NCBI GenBank assembly: GCA_964398295.1
Contig: CAYNMW010000127.1
Span: forward strand, 1 to 12,590
Source of the DNA: CALFUK01 sp964398295
GTDB lineage: Bacteria; Bacteroidota; Bacteroidia; Chitinophagales; Saprospiraceae
DNA length: 12,590 nt
Direction of reading: 5' to 3'
Below, in pieces: positions 6,286 through 12,590 of the stretch. Position numbers and translations under genes: made by a program. Positions within the stretch are counted from its first letter, which is position 1. Each line of letters opens with the position of its first letter. Under the pieces are notes generated by a model. It was not told the DNA's origin. It saw only the letters and a list, made by a program, of their open reading frames with translations, and did not search any database.

Positions 6286-9200
6286 ATTAGATTATCAATT
6301 GCCATAGTTGTTATTCTCTTGTTGTGCGCTTGCAGTCAATTAATCATTGATGACACACCAGGTATATGGACAAGAATAATCGAATTGGATTTTGAGAATT
6401 CTATAGAAGATACTGAGTTGAGTGTTTTTGATTACCATTACCTTTACAATGGAGGTGGTGTTGGTGTCGCGGATTTCAATTTGGATGGACATAAAGATAT
6501 CTTCCTTGGTGGCAATCTGGTTTCAAGTAGTTTAATGATTGGAGATGGTGATTTACATTTTACTGACCATACAACTGAGGCTGGCTTGGTAACTAGCGAT
6601 TGGATTAATGGTATCAGTGTTGTAGACATCAACCATGATGGAAAACCTGATCTTTATTTATCTGTTGGCGGTCCAAATTGTCAATCCATGGAGTCATGTG
6701 AGAATCTGCTATACTTAAACAAGTCTACAGACGAATTTTTGAAATTTGAAGAAGTAGCAGAGGAATATGGTTTAGACATTAAGGGCTACTCCCAACAAGG
6801 CTTGTTTGTTGATGTCGATCTCGATGGTGATTTGGATTTGTATCAGGTACAGAATTATGTTGATCCACAAACAAAGAATTACCCTAAACCAAAACGATAT
6901 TTCTCCAAAAAATCACACGATAAATTATTTATCAATATGGAGGTAGAAACAGGAGTGATTGCATTTGAAGATCGCTCTAAAACATGGAATATCGAGGCTC
7001 CAGGTTTTGGTTTAGGTATCGCAATGACGGATGTTAACCAAGATGGATATCCTGATTTGTACATTGCAAATGATTTTATATCTGATGACATTTTATATAT
7101 CAACGAGAATGGAAAATCATTTAGAGATGAATCTTCATCCTTACTTAAGCACACAAGCTATAATTCTATGGGAGTAGATATAGGAGATATCAATGGGGAT
7201 TTATTAGAAGATATATTAGTTGTAGATATGCTCCCTTCAAATAATGCTCGACAAAAAACGATGCTTGGTGCAATGAATTATGACAAATACCAATTGTCAC
7301 TTTCTGAAGGATATCGATCGCAATTCATCCAAAATACACTTCAACTAGCCCACGGATCTGTGAATAATCAGACTGCAAGTTTTACTTGTATTTCAAGAGC
7401 TTTAGGAATTCATCAGACAGATTGGAGTTGGTCACCACTTATTGCAGATTTTGACAACGATACTGATGCCGATATTTTTATCACTAATGGCTATGGAAAA
7501 AACATTACTGATCTCGACTTCGTAAATTATCATGCGAATCCGACTGGCTTTGGCTCAAAAGAACAAGCTATAAATAAGATTAAAGTAGATATAGAAAAAC
7601 TACCTGACGTAAAACTCTCTAATGTGTACTTTGAGCAAACAGGTGATTACGATTTTTTGAAACACAATTCATTCAAAAAAACAATAACAAATGGAGCCGC
7701 CTATGCTGACTTGGATGGTGACGGTGATTTAGATATTGTACAGAATAATCTAAATGATAAAGCGACTATTTTAGTTAATGAGAGTAAGCTAAATCATATT
7801 GCGATTTCACTGGCTGAGACAAATTACAATACTTGCTCAATTGGTAGCCAGGTATCTATTCTGTTGTCTGATGGAAGATGGCTAAGCAAGTTGCATTCTC
7901 CAGTAGAGTCATACATATCTACTATGGATAATGACTTAGTCTTTGGCACTGGAAAGCGACAGGTAGAGAAAATTCTTGTTGAATGGGTCGGTGGCGGAGT
8001 ATCAACACTTCAAGGACCTTTTTTAAATGAAACTATTGTTATTGACAAATCAACTCAGAATATTGAACCTGACTCCAGGAAGGAAAAACGGATTACAATT
8101 TTTAATGAACCGATACAAGTACTAACGTCCTCAACTCCTCAAGAAAGTAATCATGATTTTTCTGAACAGCCACTTCTTCTAAAACAAATTCAAAATGATG
8201 GGATCCATCAAAGTACATTAAGAAATGCTGATAAAGAAAGACTCATCATAGGTTACGATGAACATATTTACCAGGTGAATAGCTCATCTTTTTCAAAGAC
8301 ACTAATTCATGAATTTAATGGTAGCTTGTTCGATTTGAAAACAGGAATGCTGGATGGAAAACCTAGCATTGTCTTTGTGTCGGATAATGAAGATGAATCA
8401 ACGTTGACTGTATTGCAAGAAACAGCAAATGCATGGACCGCTATTCAATCCTTAGTCTTGCCACAAGGTAAATATCAAGTCGCCATAGGGAATTGTAATT
8501 CTGATGATAGCAAGGAAATTTTAGTTGCCAAGCAACCTATAGCAAAGACCTTTCCTCTAAATCCTGGATTAGATATATGGTTCTATACTGTTAGTAGTGA
8601 TGGCTTAAAGAGACAAGAAGATCCTGTCTTGAGTGAAGTTGATGGATTTATCACAGACCTGGAATTTATCGATTTGGATAATGATGATATCGATGAATTA
8701 TTTGTCACAGGGGAGTGGATGACTCCACTGTTGTTTTCTAAAACCAATGGTCATTGGACTAACGTATTTAATTCAGACCAAGCGAATCTTTCAGGGCTAT
8801 GGCAGTCTTGTTCTTTCACAGATGCCGATCAGGATGGTGATGTCGATATCCTATTAGCTAACTGGGGTATAAATTCAAAATTAAAAGCCACTCATGAGCA
8901 TCCAATAGAATTAGTAATTAGTGATCTTGATGGAAATGGAAAAGCTGATCCATTGGTTGGTTATTACAACAAGACTGAACATAAAACATTCTGTTACCAG
9001 ACGAGAGACGATGTGGCAAAACAACTTCCTTCGATCAAGCAATATTATCCAGATTACGAATCGTATGGAGAGGCGACTTTCAGCGAATTGTTGACTCATT
9101 ATTCCACGAAAGTGGATACGAAAAAAATGGACGAAATGAAATCTGTACTTTTAGAAAATAAAGGCGACTTAAGTTTCCAAAAAAGGAAATTGCCTAAGGA

Positions 9201-9504
9201 GATACAATTTTCATTAGTCAATCAATTCCATATACAAGATTTAGATAAAGATGGCAAAGACGATATTCTTGTTCTTATGAATGATGAAAGTGCAGAGATT
9301 CACAATGGTAATTTGGATGGAACTAACAGTCTTGTCTTGATGAATAGAGGGAACTTAAACTATGAAGTATTATCAGCACAAAAATCAGGATTTTCAGTAA
9401 ATGAACCTGCATATCAAGCAATAGAATTACCTGATAATAGCGTCTTAATAAGCACAAATAAAAATATCAGTCAGTATACATTCTCAAATCATCTACTCTT
9501 ATGA
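6286..9504 (+). CDS. FG-GAP/VCBS-repeat lipoprotein with ASPIC/UnbV domain, likely ATT start
   Basis: A large beta-propeller lipoprotein of unknown exact function, often found beside susCD in Bacteroidota. Calcium-loop repeats of type DxDxDGxxD lie at residues 63-71, 114-122, 176-184, 249-257, 301-309 (degenerate), 388-396 and 475-483. An ASPIC/UnbV domain follows at about 502-587 (IGSQVSILLSDGRW ... VEKILVEWVGG). The second half carries more loops at 796, 846, 880 and 985 and the family stretch 'LANWGINSKLKATHEHP'. Start choice: the first TTG (6319) gives MLCACSQ, too short for a signal peptide. The frame is open back to a stop at 6274-6276, and reading from ATT at 6286 gives MRLSIAIVVILLLCACSQ, a near-ideal lipoprotein signal with Cys16 lipidated. 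ATT at 6283 is equally possible. No ATG, or in-frame GTG or TTG, can supply it. No acidic residues follow the Cys closely, so surface exposure is less certain than for SusD. Product family is firm; the start is inferred. Confidence 0.88.
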   Translation: MRLSIAIVVILLLCACSQLIIDDTPGIWTRIIELDFENSIEDTELSVFDYHYLYNGGGVGVADFNLDGHKDIFLGGNLVSSSLMIGDGDLHFTDHTTEAGLVTSDWINGISVVDINHDGKPDLYLSVGGPNCQSMESCENLLYLNKSTDEFLKFEEVAEEYGLDIKGYSQQGLFVDVDLDGDLDLYQVQNYVDPQTKNYPKPKRYFSKKSHDKLFINMEVETGVIAFEDRSKTWNIEAPGFGLGIAMTDVNQDGYPDLYIANDFISDDILYINENGKSFRDESSSLLKHTSYNSMGVDIGDINGDLLEDILVVDMLPSNNARQKTMLGAMNYDKYQLSLSEGYRSQFIQNTLQLAHGSVNNQTASFTCISRALGIHQTDWSWSPLIADFDNDTDADIFITNGYGKNITDLDFVNYHANPTGFGSKEQAINKIKVDIEKLPDVKLSNVYFEQTGDYDFLKHNSFKKTITNGAAYADLDGDGDLDIVQNNLNDKATILVNESKLNHIAISLAETNYNTCSIGSQVSILLSDGRWLSKLHSPVESYISTMDNDLVFGTGKRQVEKILVEWVGGGVSTLQGPFLNETIVIDKSTQNIEPDSRKEKRITIFNEPIQVLTSSTPQESNHDFSEQPLLLKQIQNDGIHQSTLRNADKERLIIGYDEHIYQVNSSSFSKTLIHEFNGSLFDLKTGMLDGKPSIVFVSDNEDESTLTVLQETANAWTAIQSLVLPQGKYQVAIGNCNSDDSKEILVAKQPIAKTFPLNPGLDIWFYTVSSDGLKRQEDPVLSEVDGFITDLEFIDLDNDDIDELFVTGEWMTPLLFSKTNGHWTNVFNSDQANLSGLWQSCSFTDADQDGDVDILLANWGINSKLKATHEHPIELVISDLDGNGKADPLVGYYNKTEHKTFCYQTRDDVAKQLPSIKQYYPDYESYGEATFSELLTHYSTKVDTKKMDEMKSVLLENKGDLSFQKRKLPKEIQFSLVNQFHIQDLDKDGKDDILVLMNDESAEIHNGNLDGTNSLVLMNRGNLNYEVLSAQKSGFSVNEPAYQAIELPDNSVLISTNKNISQYTFSNHLLL

Positions 9505-9541
9505 AAACAACATATATCTGAAGACCGAAAAATATTCTTAA

Positions 9542-11296
9542 ATGCTTGTAATTGACAGAACGAAACCTATTCCTTACGAACCAACTGTTGCTGGTGCTAA
9601 CAGCGCACATGTCAAGTTAGAGAAGGTTAATGATGCAGATGATATTGTCACGTATCGGTTATCCATCCCAAAAACCTATGCAAATGAAAAATTAAGTGTG
9701 CAGTGGAAGCTTGCAAATGTTGCGGTAAAAGGAACATGGTCCAGTACTACTGTCCTCGATAAAAGATATCGAACAGATTGGGAACTGCCACAAGTGAATT
9801 CTTCTATATACAGCGATCTGCCAATTTTTTGTTTATTTGGTTATCAAGATGAAAATGTCTTGACAGTTGCTTGTTCAGATGCCGTCAATGAGCTACAAAT
9901 GAAATGTGCTCTTCGCGAAGAAGACAATCACTTTTATTGCTCCTTACACTTTTGTGTGGATTCCGTTTTGATGGAAGATTATTCCACGTGTATTTATATT
10001 GATGAACGAAAAATCGATTTTAGTAAAGTAGTAATGGATGCAAGAGATTGGATAGTAAATACTGCAAAAATCCAACTAGCCCCAGTACCAAATCTTGCTA
10101 AAAAACCAGTATATAGTACTTGGTATACATTCCACCAACATCTGGAGAAAGATAGTCTGATTGCTGAATGTAAAGAAGCTAAATCTTTTGGATATGATGT
10201 AGTCATTATCGATGATGGATGGCAAACCAACGATGGCAATAGAGGCTATGACTATACAGGAGATTGGGAGCCAGAACGGTTTGAAGATTTACCTTCAGTT
10301 ATAGCAAATTTACAAGAGTTAGGTATGTCAGTAATGCTTTGGTTTTCAGTTCCTTTCTGTGGCATTAAATCAAACGCGTACAAGCACTTTAAAGGAAAAT
10401 TTCTAACAGAGAATCACCACTGGGCTCCCGTATTGGATCCTCGATTTTCTGAGGTTAGAGAATATCTCGTTGGTAAGTACGTGAGAGCGATTAGAGAATG
10501 GAAATTAGATGGTCTCAAACTAGATTTTATCGATGACTTTAAAGTCTATCCTGAAACTGAAATAGATCAATTGAATGGAAGAGATACATTATCGGTAGCA
10601 CAAGGATGCAATACATTAATCCAGGAAATCAAACAAGCATTGTATGAGATTAATCCGGATGTATTAATTGAATTCAGACAAAAATACATTAGTCCGGCAT
10701 TGGCATCTCTCGGTAATATGTTTAGAGCATTTGATTGTCCCAATGATCCTTTGATGAATCGAGTGCGCACCACTGATGTCAAACTTATTTGTGGTCAGGC
10801 GGCTGTTCACTCCGATATGTTGACTTGGAGTAGTAAAGAGTCAGTAGAGCATAATGCCTTGCAATTCACAAGTATTTTATTTTCAGTGCCTCAGCTTTCG
10901 GTAAGACTTGCTGAGAGATCTGCTAAAGAAAAACAGATGATTCTCTTTTTCACTTATTATTGGTTGCAAAATGAACATGTTTTATTGAGTGGAAAATTTA
11001 TTGCACGAGGACCTTTATCAAACTATCATACATTGGAAGCTGTAAAAGATGACAAACAAATTATTGGTGTATATGATGAGATAGTCATACTATTGAATAA
11101 CAACTTGAAATATATCGATATCATTAATGGTAAAATGACAAGAAATATCTATTTCAGTAACAACATTGATATTGATACTACTTACATTGTACAGATAGTG
11201 AATTGTTTGGGCGAAGATGTGACTAATGAATTCGAACATCAATCTCATCTATTTACATGCCCTCCTAATGGCATCATCAAGTTAACGTCTAAATAA
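9542..11296 (+). CDS. GH36-type alpha-galactosidase, cytoplasmic
   Basis: Retaining alpha-galactosidase expected to release galactose from alpha-galactosides. It has 584 residues. About 1-180 look like the N-terminal beta-sandwich; the (beta/alpha)8 barrel begins near 188 (KPVYSTWYTFHQ). Motifs: IIDDGWQ at 222-228 (substrate-binding Asp pair), WEPERF at 242-247, MLWFSVP at 265-271, and DGLKLDF at 323-329, where Asp328 is the expected nucleophile. FRAFDCPNDPLMNRVR (394-409) holds Asp398, the expected acid/base; AVHSDMLTW (421-429) follows. The assignment of these residues rests on analogy with GH36. No signal peptide or lipobox is present, so the enzyme should act in the cytoplasm. It is shorter than the classic GH36 enzymes of about 700-750 residues. 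An in-frame TAA at 9539-9541 fixes the earliest start at ATG 9542. It follows the FG-GAP gene by 37 bases and precedes galK by 50. GH27 or an alpha-N-acetylgalactosaminidase activity is less likely but not excluded. Confidence 0.87.
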   Translation: MLVIDRTKPIPYEPTVAGANSAHVKLEKVNDADDIVTYRLSIPKTYANEKLSVQWKLANVAVKGTWSSTTVLDKRYRTDWELPQVNSSIYSDLPIFCLFGYQDENVLTVACSDAVNELQMKCALREEDNHFYCSLHFCVDSVLMEDYSTCIYIDERKIDFSKVVMDARDWIVNTAKIQLAPVPNLAKKPVYSTWYTFHQHLEKDSLIAECKEAKSFGYDVVIIDDGWQTNDGNRGYDYTGDWEPERFEDLPSVIANLQELGMSVMLWFSVPFCGIKSNAYKHFKGKFLTENHHWAPVLDPRFSEVREYLVGKYVRAIREWKLDGLKLDFIDDFKVYPETEIDQLNGRDTLSVAQGCNTLIQEIKQALYEINPDVLIEFRQKYISPALASLGNMFRAFDCPNDPLMNRVRTTDVKLICGQAAVHSDMLTWSSKESVEHNALQFTSILFSVPQLSVRLAERSAKEKQMILFFTYYWLQNEHVLLSGKFIARGPLSNYHTLEAVKDDKQIIGVYDEIVILLNNNLKYIDIINGKMTRNIYFSNNIDIDTTYIVQIVNCLGEDVTNEFEHQSHLFTCPPNGIIKLTSK

Positions 11297-11306
11297 ATGA
11301 CTACAT

Positions 11307-11339
11307 AAGTATCCTGATTTGGATATTTCTGAATATTCA
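11307..11339 (+). promoter_or_regulatory. Stem-loop and palindrome before galK
   Basis: AAGTATCC (11307-11314) can pair with GGATATTT (11321-11328) over eight base pairs, one of them G-U, around a six-base loop. It is followed directly by the perfect 10-bp palindrome TGAATATTCA (11330-11339), which ends seven bases before the galK ATG. The elements may set galK translation or mRNA ends, or bind a regulator, but AT-rich palindromes of this size also arise by chance. Confidence 0.25.
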
Positions 11340-11346
11340 TTTGACT

Positions 11347-12519
11347 ATGGTAATAAAACGGCAACAATTCCTTTTCCAACAAATAGATCGCGACATACAG
11401 AATAAACTAAAAGGCGATTGGGATATCATTAGTCGTGCTCCTGGTAGGATCAACTTAATAGGAGAGCATACAGACTATAACGGTGGATTAGTGTTCCCAG
11501 CAGCAATAGATAAGTACATGTATTTTGCTTGTAGACAAAATGGGACACGTTTTATACATGTTGAAGCTCTTGATACGAAAGAGAATTACTCCATAGATCT
11601 TGATGAGTTAAAGAAAACACCACTATTGTGGGCAGACTATCTAACTGGGGTATTAGATCAGTTCGCAAAAAGAGGATATAAACTTGAAGGTTTGGATGTT
11701 TGTTTTACCAGCGAAATTCCAATAGGTTCTGGACTTAGTTCTTCTGCTGCATTGGAGATAGCTTTTATCCTGGCAGTGTCTGCTCTCCATGACATCCAAT
11801 TAGATAATTGGGAAATGATAGACATATCCAATACATCCAATCATGAGTTTCTTGGGATCAAAATTGGAATCATGGATCAGTTTGCTTCTTTGTTTGGGAA
11901 GAAGGACAAACCAATGATATTGAACTGCGAAAATAAGAAGTATGAATATGTAGATACTGACCTGGGAGATTATGAGTTGCTATTGATTAATTCAAATGTA
12001 AAGCACAATCATCAATCATCTGGCTACAATGACAGAGTGAGGGAATGCAAACAAGCACTTAAAGAGGTAAGGCAACTATTCCCTGATGTAAAATATTTAT
12101 GTGCAGAATATGATATATCAAAAGTAGATTTCTCTTCTAAAGAAGTGGAGAATAGAGCAAGGTATCTTCAGCAAGAGAATAAAAGAGTCAAAGCATTTAA
12201 GAATGCTATAGTGCAAAATGACCTATCCACTTGTGGTCAATTATTAACGGACAGCCATAACGGGTTATCAAAATTATATGACGTAAGTTGCAAAGAGCTT
12301 GACTTCTTGGTTGATCTTTTATTGCCTATTGATGAAGTCCTTGGGTCTAGAATGATGGGTGGTGGATTTGGGGGCTGTACAATTAATCTTATTCACCATT
12401 CTGCAAAAGAATTGATCTTATCGACAGTATCCAAAAAATATAGACATCGGTTTAATACTGAGCCAGACTTTTATTCAACTGCAATTTCAAATGGTGCTGG
12501 TTTAATGGAATTGAATTAA
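11347..12519 (+). CDS. galK: Galactokinase
   Basis: Phosphorylates alpha-D-galactose with ATP to galactose-1-phosphate, the entry step of the Leloir pathway in the cytoplasm. From ATG 11347 it has 390 residues, the normal galactokinase length. All three GHMP-kinase regions are intact: the galactokinase signature GRINLIGEHTDYNGG at 33-47 (Arg34 in the active site), the phosphate-binding loop PIGSGLSSSAA at 125-135, and GSRMMGGGFGGCTINLI at 333-349. Asp177 in GIMDQ is the expected catalytic base, and SSGYNDR near 224-230 matches the family's S-x-YN-x-R motif. A TTG two codons upstream (11341) is in frame but the ATG is the simpler start. It follows the alpha-galactosidase gene by 50 bases, so the two very likely act in sequence on the same imported galactoside. 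GalT, GalE and an inner-membrane transporter are not in this window. Confidence 0.96.
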   Translation: MVIKRQQFLFQQIDRDIQNKLKGDWDIISRAPGRINLIGEHTDYNGGLVFPAAIDKYMYFACRQNGTRFIHVEALDTKENYSIDLDELKKTPLLWADYLTGVLDQFAKRGYKLEGLDVCFTSEIPIGSGLSSSAALEIAFILAVSALHDIQLDNWEMIDISNTSNHEFLGIKIGIMDQFASLFGKKDKPMILNCENKKYEYVDTDLGDYELLLINSNVKHNHQSSGYNDRVRECKQALKEVRQLFPDVKYLCAEYDISKVDFSSKEVENRARYLQQENKRVKAFKNAIVQNDLSTCGQLLTDSHNGLSKLYDVSCKELDFLVDLLLPIDEVLGSRMMGGGFGGCTINLIHHSAKELILSTVSKKYRHRFNTEPDFYSTAISNGAGLMELN

Positions 12520-12590
12520 TTCGGCAAGAGGTCGAAGACCCAATGCCATTTAGTTAAGAGAATTTCAAAGCGCCGTTAGGTGCGTCATCT
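12520..12590 (+). other. Non-coding tail after galK with small inverted repeats
   Basis: GGCA (12523-12526) pairs with TGCC (12544-12547) around an inner GGTC/GACC stem (12530-12533 and 12537-12540), a weak two-part hairpin without a T-run. Near the edge, GCGCC (12570-12574) faces GGTGC (12579-12583) across GTTA. The edge sequence is more GC-rich than its surroundings and looks like the beginning of a repeated palindromic intergenic element, but the window ends before this can be judged. No gene starts here. Confidence 0.3.

Noticed and set aside
6319..6321. TTG as the true start of the FG-GAP protein
   Set aside because: It would leave MLCACSQ, with the lipobox cysteine at position 5 and no hydrophobic segment, although a complete signal peptide is encoded just upstream in frame.
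11341..11346. TTG 11341 as galK start
   Set aside because: An ATG two codons later leaves all galactokinase motifs intact and is the more ordinary start; the difference is two residues.

Overview
The window is AT-rich and comes from a member of the Bacteroidota. Evidence for this is an adjacent SusC/SusD pair, a lipoprotein signal followed by acidic residues on the SusD protein, and a large FG-GAP/VCBS + ASPIC/UnbV protein typical of environmental Bacteroidota. The exact genus cannot be read from the sequence; a free-living, marine or soil member is a guess from the FG-GAP protein.

Layout, all on the + strand: (1) 1-459, no intact gene, but a decayed C-terminal piece of an HxlR-type regulator at 172-285, then an AT-rich promoter region with two exact 10-bp direct repeats and a palindrome just before the next gene. 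(2) 460-1470, a one-component regulator with a GntR-type winged helix and a LacI-like sugar-binding domain. (3) A stem-loop at 1487-1516, then susC (1544-4645) and susD (4666-6216), separated by 20 bases. (4) A very strong 13-bp stem-loop at 6241-6270. (5) A roughly 1070-residue FG-GAP/VCBS + ASPIC/UnbV lipoprotein. Its signal peptide can only be completed by reading from an ATT codon (6283 or 6286). (6) 9542-11296, a GH36-type alpha-galactosidase with no signal peptide. (7) A small stem-loop and palindrome, then galactokinase (11347-12519). (8) 12520-12590, a tail with hairpin-forming sequence running off the window.

Taken together this reads as a compact alpha-galactoside utilisation locus. 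The inferred route is as follows: SusC/SusD bind a small alpha-galactoside and move it through the outer membrane; an inner-membrane carrier encoded elsewhere brings it into the cytoplasm; the GH36 enzyme releases galactose; galactokinase makes galactose-1-phosphate for the Leloir pathway. The GntR/LacI-like protein would sense the sugar and control the locus. No secreted glycoside hydrolase lies in the window, so the substrate is more likely a small galactoside (melibiose, raffinose-type sugar, galactosylglycerol) than a polymer. The role of the FG-GAP lipoprotein is unknown.

The most unusual points are the missing conventional start codon of the FG-GAP lipoprotein, the strong hairpin just before it, and the 10-bp-period repeats in front of the regulator gene. 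I found no CRISPR array, tRNA, rRNA, insertion sequence or phage gene.
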